This document shows positions 1 through 6,887 of a stretch of DNA of 10,545 nucleotides, in pieces. The notes under the pieces are model-generated. The model was not told the DNA's origin. It made no database searches and was given only the letters and a program-made list of their open reading frames with translations. How positions within the stretch are numbered: the stretch's first letter is position 1; each line of letters starts with the position of its first letter. The stretch is from an uncultured Rickettsiales bacterium (GTDB lineage Bacteria > Pseudomonadota > Alphaproteobacteria > Rickettsiales > UBA1997): the NCBI GenBank assembly GCA_951801155.1, contig CATOLK010000031.1:1-10545 (forward strand), given 5' to 3'. The position numbers and the translations under genes are program-made.

Positions 1-41
1 TTAAAAATATTCAAATATTATTGATATTTAAATATAGTTTT

Positions 42-88
42 ATGCAGGAGGTCTATTGTATATATTCTAATTTTTAAAACATTAGAAT
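42..88 (+). promoter_or_regulatory. Leader with strong Shine-Dalgarno sequence and hairpin upstream of the tail gene
   Basis: AGGAGG at 46-51 is the best Shine-Dalgarno match in the window, but no real gene follows it: a TTG at 56 opens only a four-codon frame. A frame open from the window edge (base 3) also runs through ATG 42 to a TAA at 75-77, so this could be the end of an upstream gene. An 8-bp inverted repeat, ATTCTAAT (64-71) and ATTAGAAT (81-88), closes a 9-nt loop. A TATAAT lies at 99-104 without a good -35. It may be a phage leader, a decayed gene end or chance. Function unknown. Confidence 0.25.
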
Positions 89-202
89 TAATATTAATTA
101 TAATCAAAAAAACTAAGCAACTAAGTCAGTGAGTTATTTTTATATTCTTCCATAACTTTAATTTTATTTTATTTTTTTATATATAAAAATTTAAAATTTA
201 GT

Positions 203-1204
203 ATGGAAGATATAAGTATAGAAAAAACTAAAAACTTAGGTTTACCATTATTAATACCAAATCAGGCGCAAAAAGAAATCACGCATAACGAAGCTTTGAT
301 TATTCTTGATAATTTAATTCAAAATACTGTAATAACAAAGAATTTGAATATTCCTCCGCAAGAACCAAAAACAAATGATTTATATATAGTTGGAGAAAAT
401 GCAAGTGATATTTGGTTAAATAAAGATTTTCAATTAGCGTTTTATGATAATGGATGGAGATTTATAGAACCTAAAGAAGGTATTACTTTTTGGGTTAAAG
501 ATGAAGATTGTCAATATACATATAATGGCGAAAGTTGGATAATAACAGATGAAATAAGTAATAAAAAAATAAATTTAATTGAATTAAATGATACGGAAGT
601 TAATAATCTTCAAAATGGGGAATTTTTAAGATTTAATGGTAATAAATTTATAAATACAAAATCTCTTGATAATGTAGAAAATTTAAGTACAAATATATTG
701 AATATAAATAAATCTGAAGAAACTGCAACTGCTAGTTGTATTTTACAAAATAATTCAATAAGCAAAGCAGAATTTGGATTAATACAAAACGATAATTTTA
801 CTTTAAGAATTTCAGCAGATGGGAAAAATTGGAATAATAGTTTTATAGTTAATAGCACTGGTGATATTGATTTTAAAAAAAATATTACAGTAAAAGGAAA
901 TAGTTTTATTAATATAGAAAGTTATTCTAATAAAAATGGCAATTGGTATAGAAAGTATTCTGATGGTTGGATAGAGCAGGGCGGTAAATTAGCTAATTCA
1001 GGAATTGCTGATAGTGTATTTAATTTAATAGTTCCCTTTAAAAATACTAACTATTTTATAGTAAAAAATTGCGGAAGTCCAAGTGAAGATAAACCAGCTT
1101 ATCGTTCTGTTTCTTGTTATAATAAAACAACTACAACAGCTACCCATACTTCTAACACAACACAGACTAATGCTACATGGTTTGCTTGTGGCTATTATAA
1201 ATAA
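203..1204 (+). CDS. Phage tail / tail-fibre protein with DUF2793 N-terminal domain
   Basis: A structural protein of a phage or gene-transfer-agent tail (333 aa). Residues about 11-113 match the DUF2793 pattern: the opening LGLPLLIPNQAQKEITHNEA is close to the family signature, followed by the usual beta-rich segment with Trp-containing turns (FWVKDEDCQYTYNGESWI). The middle (115-240) is Asn/Lys-rich and unrecognised. The last ~90 residues (GNWYRKYSDGWIEQGG, then Ser/Thr/Asn-rich strands ending in WFACGYYK) resemble the C-terminal domain of phage tail fibres (gp53-like) that contacts the receptor. Known: DUF2793 proteins are common in alphaproteobacterial prophages. Inferred: a tail-tip or fibre protein that may bind the host surface. 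ATG 203 fits the domain start, although no Shine-Dalgarno is visible. The gene reads intact. The next gene starts 21 nt downstream on the same strand. Confidence 0.85.
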   Translation: MEDISIEKTKNLGLPLLIPNQAQKEITHNEALIILDNLIQNTVITKNLNIPPQEPKTNDLYIVGENASDIWLNKDFQLAFYDNGWRFIEPKEGITFWVKDEDCQYTYNGESWIITDEISNKKINLIELNDTEVNNLQNGEFLRFNGNKFINTKSLDNVENLSTNILNINKSEETATASCILQNNSISKAEFGLIQNDNFTLRISADGKNWNNSFIVNSTGDIDFKKNITVKGNSFINIESYSNKNGNWYRKYSDGWIEQGGKLANSGIADSVFNLIVPFKNTNYFIVKNCGSPSEDKPAYRSVSCYNKTTTTATHTSNTTQTNATWFACGYYK

Positions 1205-1225
1205 AAATAATTAAAGGATATAAAA

Positions 1226-1606
1226 ATGAAATCTAGTAACAATATACTTAATAAACCTTTCAAATTTAGCGATTATGCTGAGTTTGTTTCTTATTGTAAT
1301 CAAAATAATTTAATTATAGAAGATAAAGGGGATTTTTTTGAAGCTACTGAGTATCAAATAACTTTAGAAAATTTAAAAAATAGTAAATTGGATTTATTAA
1401 AATATAATGTAGAAAATTTTTTCTATATAAATTATCCAATTTATAAACAAAACAATATAGCTATATTCGGTTCAGAAGAAGAAAAATCAAATTTCAAAAA
1501 TTTTCATGATAAAGTAGTTAATAAATATAATAATATAGCTTATAGTATAAATAATAGTCGAAATAAAGAAGAATTGAATAATATTGATATAAATTTTAAA
1601 ATTTAA
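1226..1606 (+). CDS. Small hypothetical phage protein downstream of the tail gene
   Basis: A 126-aa acidic, Asn/Lys/Tyr-rich soluble protein with no signal peptide or membrane segment. ATG 1226 is preceded by AAAGGA at good spacing, and only 21 nt separate it from the end of the tail gene, so the two are probably co-transcribed. The family is not recognised with certainty. The position directly after a tail-fibre gene and the helical C-terminal half (SEEEKSNFKNFHDKVVNKY, ending in an EEL..I pattern) recall tail-fibre assembly chaperones (DUF4376-like), which help the fibre fold without being part of the virion. That role is inferred from context. The frame is intact and composition matches the tail gene. 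Confidence 0.65.
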   Translation: MKSSNNILNKPFKFSDYAEFVSYCNQNNLIIEDKGDFFEATEYQITLENLKNSKLDLLKYNVENFFYINYPIYKQNNIAIFGSEEEKSNFKNFHDKVVNKYNNIAYSINNSRNKEELNNIDINFKI

Positions 1607-1610
1607 TAAA

Positions 1611-1649
1611 GTATATTTTTTGTAAAAAAATTTTATAAAAAATTTATAC
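1611..1649. terminator. Possible weak terminator hairpin between convergent phage genes
   Basis: GTATA (1611-1615) can pair with TATAC (1645-1649), and the T-run next to the first arm with the A-run before the second, leaving an AT-only loop. A T-rich stretch follows. It lies just after the + strand tail operon and before the end of terL on the - strand, where a terminator is expected. The stem is very AT-rich, so the energy is low and the call is tentative. Confidence 0.25.
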
Positions 1650-1736
1650 CATCTTTTTAATATTTTTTATTTTGATAAAAACAAAAAACATTAAAAATAA
1701 AGGAAAAAATATATTAAAAAGTACTAAACTAATTTA

Positions 1737-3140
1737 CTATAAGACCCCTCTAACTCTTACAACTTTACAAACTCCTTTACTCCTAATCCAATTTAAAAAT
1801 TGACTCACAGAATCTACTTGGTCATCATGTTTTATATTTGGAAAGCCCATTAATTCATATTCAAAATCAAATTGCCAAGAATTATTTTTAAATATAAAAA
1901 TTCTACCACTTTCAAAAAATGGCGTTACACTTGCAAATCTTGTTATTTTATCTTTTGTAACTTTTATAGGAATAATATTTGATTTTATAGTATTTTTTAA
2001 ATCTTGGATTAAAGATTGCCCGCTTGCTTTATCTTCTATTAAAACGGCCAAAGGTTCGTATTTTTTAATTAAATTTATTGCTTCTTTTTTTAAATCCGGA
2101 TATTCCAACCATTTTCTAAAAACATCAATTAAATAATAATTATTTTTATATTCCCCCCAAACAGTACAAACAGTAGGATCATTATTTACTCCAGCTTTTA
2201 TGGCAGTATCAAAACTTAAATATATATTTTCAAAATTTATGTCCTTATCATAATATTTTAACCATTCTTTTTTAAACATTCCACTATTTTCAACCATAGG
2301 TTTTTGCTGATATTGAGCATTAAAAGTATAAGTTCCCATATCCAATTTTATTTTTTCAATTTCTTCTTTACCTTCTCTATCATTAAATAATAATTCACCC
2401 ATTTTTATATTTTTAGAAAAATTTCCAATTGATATTTTTGTATTTTCTTCAAACAAAACCGGTAAATTTAAATGAGTCCATCCATCTTTTTCTAATAAAT
2501 AACCACTTAAATCTTCATTATGTAATCGTTGCATCACTATTATAATTGCTCCATTTTTTTTATCATTTAAACGACTACTAAAAGTATTTCCATACCAATC
2601 AATAGTTTTTTGTCTATATTTATTATTTAAAACATCCTGCGGATTATGAGGGTCGTCAACAATTAGAATATCTCCACCCTCACCAGTTAAAGTCCCGTTT
2701 ATAGAGGTTGCGAATCTATAACCATTAAAAGTTGTAGAAAATTTGTATTTTTCGTTTTGATTTTTACTTAAAATACAATTTTTAAAAATATTTTGAAACC
2801 ATTCATTTTCTATAATTAATCTACAATCTGTAGAATGTTTTAGAGAAAGTTTTTCTGAATAGCTAGCAACTATAATTCTTTTTTCTGGATTATTTCCTAA
2901 AACCCAAGCTGGAAAAGCAACACTAACACAAAAAGATTTTAAATATCTTGGTGGCATATTTATTATTAATCTTTTTATGTTGCCTTTGTAAATTTGATTT
3001 AGAGCTTCGCTTATGGCATCTATATGCCAATTATGTTTGTATTTCGTACCTTGATTAACTATGTAAAAGCTTCTTTGTATAAAATACGAAAGATTGTTTT
3101 GATATATTTGCTTTTGTAAAAAAGATAAATTTCTTTCCAT
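1737..3140 (-). CDS. terL: Phage terminase large subunit (TerL), ATPase plus nuclease
   Basis: The motor that cuts phage DNA and pumps it into the prohead (467 aa, normal length for this terminase family). The N-terminal ATPase domain shows a Walker-A-like MPPRYLKS (62-69), Walker B with acidic pair ILIVDD (158-163) and a coupling-type motif VMQRLH (202-207). The C-terminal RNase-H-like nuclease shows Asp311 in LSFDTA, the acidic pair in IEDKASG (369-375) and KHDDQVDS (437-444), so all three metal-binding clusters are present. The start is the ATG at 3140; upstream in-frame sequence has no family similarity. The gene lacks a visible Shine-Dalgarno. It faces the tail genes head-on, whereas in a working prophage terL normally lies upstream on the same strand, so the block is probably rearranged. 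No terS, portal or capsid gene is nearby. Reading frame and motifs look intact, so decay is recent or the gene is still selected. Confidence 0.92.
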   Translation of the reverse strand: MERNLSFLQKQIYQNNLSYFIQRSFYIVNQGTKYKHNWHIDAISEALNQIYKGNIKRLIINMPPRYLKSFCVSVAFPAWVLGNNPEKRIIVASYSEKLSLKHSTDCRLIIENEWFQNIFKNCILSKNQNEKYKFSTTFNGYRFATSINGTLTGEGGDILIVDDPHNPQDVLNNKYRQKTIDWYGNTFSSRLNDKKNGAIIIVMQRLHNEDLSGYLLEKDGWTHLNLPVLFEENTKISIGNFSKNIKMGELLFNDREGKEEIEKIKLDMGTYTFNAQYQQKPMVENSGMFKKEWLKYYDKDINFENIYLSFDTAIKAGVNNDPTVCTVWGEYKNNYYLIDVFRKWLEYPDLKKEAINLIKKYEPLAVLIEDKASGQSLIQDLKNTIKSNIIPIKVTKDKITRFASVTPFFESGRIFIFKNNSWQFDFEYELMGFPNIKHDDQVDSVSQFLNWIRSKGVCKVVRVRGVL

Positions 3141-3391
3141 TCTATTAAATATATTTTTATTATATTTTTGTAAAATTGAAAAATTAACGAAAGTATATTA
3201 ATTAAATATTTCATATAAAATTTTTGCAGTTTTTTAATTATTTTAATAGTATTGATAAATATGCGATTTTTTATGCAAGGAATATAATATAGCAATTATT
3301 TGAAATAAATTTGTATTTTATATTGATTTTTCAATAAAATAATTAATTTAAATTAAAAATCATTTAATCAATTGAAAAAGTAAATAATTAA

Positions 3392-3420
3392 TTGACTTTT
3401 AAATTTTATTTGTTTATAAT
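3392..3420 (+). promoter_or_regulatory. Sigma70-type promoter of tRNA-Phe
   Basis: -35 TTGACT (3392-3397), 17-bp spacer, and a perfect -10 TATAAT (3415-3420), ending 10 nt before the mature tRNA 5' end at 3431. It is the best promoter in the window and fits a strongly expressed stable RNA. Confidence 0.8.
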
Positions 3421-3430
3421 AACTTTACAT

Positions 3431-3506
3431 GCCTAGATAGCTCAGTCGGTAGAGCAAAGGACTGAAAATCCTTGTGTCGGCGGTTCGATTCCACCTCTAG
3501 GCACCA
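3431..3506 (+). tRNA. tRNA-Phe (anticodon GAA)
   Basis: A complete 76-nt cloverleaf with encoded CCA. The acceptor stem is GCCTAGA (3431-3437) with TCTAGGC (3496-3502), the discriminator is A3503 and CCA is 3504-3506. The D stem is GCTC/GAGC (3440-3443, 3452-3455). The anticodon stem is AAGGA/TCCTT around loop CTGAAAA, with anticodon GAA at 3464-3466. The T stem is GGCGG/CCACC (3479-3483, 3491-3495) around TTCGATT. The middle T-stem pair is C51.A63, a mismatch. From memory, many alphaproteobacterial tRNA-Phe genes have a U.G wobble there. A T-rich stretch follows the gene. The neighbouring phage genes make it worth considering as an integration site, but no second copy of its 3' end was seen in the window. 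Confidence 0.97.
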
Positions 3507-3855
3507 TTTTATATTTTATAAATTTTACTTTAACTATAAATAATCAAGTTTTAGTCATTTAAACCAAATGTACATTTATAATTTTGTATTGTCTAGTTTT
3601 TTTCTTTTCAATCTAACTTATTTGCATTTATTTTTTAATTCTCCTTTATTTAAGTCATTCCACGTTAACAATTTCTAGAGTAAACAAGTTTATTAAGAAA
3701 TTCTAATTTAGAATAACATAAATAACAAAAAATCAATAAAAAATAAATACAACAAAAATATAAATATAAAAACTTGACAATCCCTGTAATTTTTTATACA
3801 TCTTTACTTTATTTTTTAAATATTTTATTTTTATATAAACAACAAATTTTTGCTT
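3507..3855. other. Intergenic region, AT-rich, no gene seen
   Basis: About 350 nt between tRNA-Phe and the esterase. No ORF with coding character is visible on either strand. It holds T-rich sequence after the tRNA (possible rho-independent or processing end), a 12-bp perfect palindrome AAATGTACATTT (3566-3577) of unknown meaning, a short inverted repeat near 3700-3712, and the esterase promoter at 3774-3800. Confidence 0.6.
3774..3800 (+). promoter_or_regulatory. Putative promoter of the esterase gene
   Basis: A perfect -35 TTGACA (3774-3779) is followed by TATACA (3795-3800) with a 15-bp spacer. A shifted -10, TACATC (3798-3803), would give a better spacing but a weaker match. The leader to ATG 3856 would be about 50 nt. 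Confidence 0.5.
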
Positions 3856-4500
3856 ATGTTAGATTATATAGAAGAAAATACAGAAATTAATGAAAAAAAC
3901 AAATATTTAATGATATTTTTACACGGTTGGGGAAGCGATAAATATGATTTAATATCTCTAACTAAAGACTTTAATTCAGTATCAAAAAATATACATTATA
4001 TTTCAGTAAATGCGCCATATTCTTGTGATAATGGTTTTGGTTATCAATGGTTTTCTTTAAAAAATATGGATATAAATTACATTCAAAAAGAAATAATAAA
4101 TTGTAATTCTATCCTAAGGGATTTCTTAGATTTTCAATCAAAAAGATTAAATATAGAATATAATAAAATTTTTCTTGTTGGTTTTTCTCAAGGATCAATG
4201 TTATCACTATATAACGGGCTCACATTACAAAAACAACTTGCTGGAGTAATAGCTTTTTCAGGTTTATTACCAGTAACATTTGATAACGCAAAAAACCTTT
4301 TAACAACTAAACAAAAAATTCTCATGACACACGGAGAAAATGATAATACAATTATTCCACAATTATTTGAATATAGTGTAGAAATTTTAAAAAAATTTGA
4401 TTTCGATATTTCATATCATTTATTAGAAAATTTAGGACACAGTATAAATGATAATTGTATTAATTTTGCAAAAAATTTTGTAAAAAATATTATTTTTTAA
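3856..4500 (+). CDS. Alpha/beta-hydrolase, phospholipase/carboxylesterase family
   Basis: A soluble serine hydrolase of the phospholipase/carboxylesterase (Abhydrolase_2) family, 214 aa, the usual size for it. Residues 20-27 (IFLHGWGS) form the strand and oxyanion loop. GFSQG (109-113) is the nucleophile elbow with Ser111. HGENDNTI (159-166) carries the likely catalytic Asp163 and LGHSI (193-197) the catalytic His195, so the triad is complete. Known: members cleave short acyl or thioester bonds of small esters, lysophospholipids or acylated proteins; the substrate here cannot be read from sequence. The first in-frame starts are TTG 3850 and ATG 3856. ATG is preferred by codon; neither has a clear Shine-Dalgarno. 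It has its own promoter, stands alone, and converges with the ankyrin-like gene. No signal peptide, so cytoplasmic. Confidence 0.9.
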   Translation: MLDYIEENTEINEKNKYLMIFLHGWGSDKYDLISLTKDFNSVSKNIHYISVNAPYSCDNGFGYQWFSLKNMDINYIQKEIINCNSILRDFLDFQSKRLNIEYNKIFLVGFSQGSMLSLYNGLTLQKQLAGVIAFSGLLPVTFDNAKNLLTTKQKILMTHGENDNTIIPQLFEYSVEILKKFDFDISYHLLENLGHSINDNCINFAKNFVKNIIF

Positions 4501-4652
4501 TTTAATTTTCTTTATATTTTTTTAAATTTCTAAAAATTCTTTTATTTTTAGTTGTTTATTTATACAGATGTAAGAAAAAAAGATAAAAAACAATATGTTT
4601 ACATAATCATTTTAAATTAGTGTTTAGTTCTGAAAAATTTAATAAAATACTA

Positions 4653-4688
4653 AGATTTTCTAGACCAATAAATAGGTCAAGAAAATCT
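4653..4688. terminator. 14-bp inverted repeat between convergent genes, probable bidirectional terminator
   Basis: The arms 4653-4666 and 4675-4688 pair over 14 positions with one A.A mismatch (4662/4679) around an 8-nt AATAAATA loop. T-rich sequence lies on both flanks, although there is no long uninterrupted U-tract right after the stem. It is the strongest hairpin outside the tRNA and the GC-rich repeat, and it sits between the 3' ends of the esterase (+) and the ankyrin-like gene (-), where a shared terminator is expected. Confidence 0.55.
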
Positions 4689-4766
4689 AGGTTTTAAAAC
4701 AATATTTTTTAAAATAAAAAAATATTAACAATAAAAAAATAAAATATATTAAAAGTAAAATTTAAA

Positions 4767-5195
4767 TTAAAATATTGATAATCCTTTAAATTTTGATTGT
4801 TCTAAATCAAAATTATCTTGATTTAGCTCATCTTCTATTTCAAAAATACCTTTTTCTTTCAAGACCGTTCTTTTTTCTTCACTTTCTCTTATTAATTCAA
4901 CTATATTTTTACCTTTCCAACTATCTCTTAAACTATAATCCAACCTTTCGTCTTCCAAAATGAATTTTAACAATGCAATATTTCCTTTGTAAAAAACATA
5001 GTTACTTAATGGCATTGATATACTATGATTATTAATACTTACTATAACAGCGTTAACATATATTTTTTTATTATTTTTAAAGATATTATATGCTCCCAAC
5101 ATATCTTTATTACATATACAGTTTATAAAAGCTATAGTATTATTTTGTTCTTCTATATCTATATTTGCTTGTCCAATATTTATTCTAATATCCAT
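4767..5195 (-). CDS. Small ankyrin-like hypothetical protein
   Basis: A 142-aa soluble, acidic protein of unknown function. Residues about 61-105 (MPLSNYVFYKGNIALLKFIL, then a linker and KGKNIVELIRES) follow the ankyrin rhythm: a PL-x-x-A-like opening, a G-N turn, a leucine-rich second helix, then the start of another repeat. Residues 20-58 may be a degenerate preceding repeat (FINCICNKDMLGAYNIFK). The start at ATG 5195 is supported by AAGGA eight nt upstream. Known: ankyrin proteins are frequent in intracellular alphaproteobacteria and some act as secreted effectors. Inferred: a short ankyrin protein or the remnant of a longer one. It stands alone, far from the hsd operon (278 nt) and convergent with the esterase. 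No signal peptide or membrane segment. Confidence 0.6.
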   Translation of the reverse strand: MDIRINIGQANIDIEEQNNTIAFINCICNKDMLGAYNIFKNNKKIYVNAVIVSINNHSISMPLSNYVFYKGNIALLKFILEDERLDYSLRDSWKGKNIVELIRESEEKRTVLKEKGIFEIEDELNQDNFDLEQSKFKGLSIF

Positions 5196-5346
5196 AATTT
5201 GTTTCCTTTTAAAATTATTAAATATGTAGAAATTTTTTCTTTTCTACATGGAACATAATAAACATTTTTTTTATAATAGTCAATTTTTTATTTATTTTTG
5301 GCTATTTTTTAAATATTATTATTTTTTAAATGATAAATTTCTTATA

Positions 5347-5504
5347 TAGAATTATTTTTAATAATATATATACTTATTCTATAGTTTTAAATTTTTATTT
5401 ATTTTAAATATATAAAAATAATAATTCTTTAAATAAAAAATAAAAAAATATTAAAAAAAATAAAAAAAATGTACTAAAAAGTAAAATTAGAATTATTTTT
5501 AATA
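5347..5504. repeat. 17-bp exact direct repeat flanking the 3' end of hsdS
   Basis: TAGAATTATTTTTAATA occurs at 5347-5363 and again at 5488-5504, inside the last codons of hsdS, 141 bp apart. In DNA this AT-rich the match could be chance; it could also mark a small duplication or a deletion joint behind the operon. Confidence 0.3.
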
Positions 5505-6886
5505 TAATCTAATCCTTTTTCTTCGTTCTCTTCTATGGCAATTTCAATAGCTCTTTTGGCAACTTCTAATAGTTGTTTTGATTTTTCGCGGTTGGTGAAT
5601 GATTGTCGAATTTTGGTGGAGATGGTGGATTGAATTGATGGAGATATAATAGGAAAAATTATATTATATAATTGATTATCAGAAATTTTTGGTTGTACTG
5701 TTTGCGTATATTCCCTTTCTATTTGTAGTTGAAAAATGAAACTTTGAAACAATAGTAAAAAAAAGTGATTATTTTCATTTATTTTTAAAGAAATTTTTGA
5801 AGTATTGTTAGAGGGAATTCCTCCTTCTAGGTCATTATCTACTATATTAATTTTACCAATAGTATTACCTATTATTGCTATAACAAAATCACCATCTTTC
5901 AAGACAGTTTCATTCTTTAATTTAAAATTACTGTTTAAATATATAATATCATTTTTGTTTATTTGCCCTTTTAAATTTAATTCTTTAATTCTTATATATG
6001 GAATCATACCCTCTTTTGAATAAAATTCATCAGAAACAAAGGAACCAGAAGTTATATTACAAATCTCTTTTAAATTGCTGCATCCTCCTTTATACCCTTT
6101 TATTCTTTCAATTATATCTTCATACTTTGGTTGAAAATACTCCGCATCAAATCGTCCTGCTTTTTGTGTGTCTGATAGATTTTTTGTAAAACACTTTTTG
6201 TTTTGTAGTTTATAGTCTTTTAGGTTTAATTCTTCAAGTAAGATATTTTCGGCTTCTTGGTATAGGTTGTCGGCAGATTGATGGAGGGAGTAAGAATTAC
6301 TGACGAGATTAGCTATGGATTGTTGGAAGTGCTGAGAAAGGATAGGGATTAACAAATTATCAAATGAACTTAAGACAAGTCTTGGTCTTCCTAAACCACT
6401 CTGATTTCTTATAAATTGCAAATTTCCATATTTTGAATTAATAAATGTTGATATAAAAAAAGAGTTTAAATTTGAATTATTTTTTAACATTGCTATATCT
6501 GCTGGTATATTTACTTTTTCATTTAATGTAAAAACTGTAGCAACACCAATTTTACCAGTTTTCGTAATTAATATATCTTTATTATTCCTTGGTTCTGATC
6601 TATTTAATTTTTTATTTTCTTCTTCAGAAATAAAAATTTTTTCTTTAATTTCTATATTGTTTTCAAATATATCTTGAACTCTTAAAAATAATACTCCAGC
6701 ATCTTTATATTCTCTGACTTCGTGGCTACCGTCTGTTATAATTCTATTTTCATTTAACAATTTTTCAAAATTATATTTATTTATGTATTTATTAATACAA
6801 GTAAATTCAGGTTCCCAGTATTCAGCATCAATTCTAAAATCAGAATTTCGTCTTACTTCACTTAAATTAACTATTGAGTATTGCAT
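5474..6886 (-). CDS. hsdS: Restriction-modification specificity subunit HsdS
   Basis: The DNA-recognition subunit of a type I-like restriction-modification complex (470 aa, a full-length two-domain HsdS). The first half opens with RIDAEYWEP (18-26), then target-recognition domain 1 (about 40-185, with GVLFLRVQDI and DILITKTGKIG), then a helical spacer (about 186-221, QQSIANLV to LLEEL). The second half repeats this order: RFDAEYFQP (245-253), domain 2 (about 268-413, with IPYIRIKELN and DGDFVIAIIGNTIG), then a second helix (about 414-455). The pseudo-repeat implies recognition of a bipartite site; the bases cannot be read from sequence. ATG 6886 lies 1 nt after the TAA of the preceding gene, so translation is probably coupled. 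The spacer helices are encoded by clearly GC-richer DNA than the recognition domains. It is the last gene of the operon; no hsdR follows. Confidence 0.92.
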   Translation of the reverse strand: MQYSIVNLSEVRRNSDFRIDAEYWEPEFTCINKYINKYNFEKLLNENRIITDGSHEVREYKDAGVLFLRVQDIFENNIEIKEKIFISEEENKKLNRSEPRNNKDILITKTGKIGVATVFTLNEKVNIPADIAMLKNNSNLNSFFISTFINSKYGNLQFIRNQSGLGRPRLVLSSFDNLLIPILSQHFQQSIANLVSNSYSLHQSADNLYQEAENILLEELNLKDYKLQNKKCFTKNLSDTQKAGRFDAEYFQPKYEDIIERIKGYKGGCSNLKEICNITSGSFVSDEFYSKEGMIPYIRIKELNLKGQINKNDIIYLNSNFKLKNETVLKDGDFVIAIIGNTIGKINIVDNDLEGGIPSNNTSKISLKINENNHFFLLLFQSFIFQLQIEREYTQTVQPKISDNQLYNIIFPIISPSIQSTISTKIRQSFTNREKSKQLLEVAKRAIEIAIEENEEKGLDYIKNNSNFTF

Positions 6887-6887
6887 A

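Noticed and set aside
610..858. 82-codon - strand ORF opposite the tail gene
   Set aside because: Antisense to a confident DUF2793 gene with no supporting signal.
3059..3295. 78-codon ORF on the - strand overlapping the terL start
   Set aside because: Low-complexity Ile/Lys/Tyr composition, overlaps terL by 82 nt in another frame, and no ribosome site.
5025..5258. 77-codon + strand ORF opposite the ankyrin-like gene
   Set aside because: Mostly antisense to that gene; hydrophobic composition is what reversed AT-rich coding DNA gives.
5805..6189. Two + strand ORFs opposite hsdS
   Set aside because: Shadows of hsdS; no motifs.
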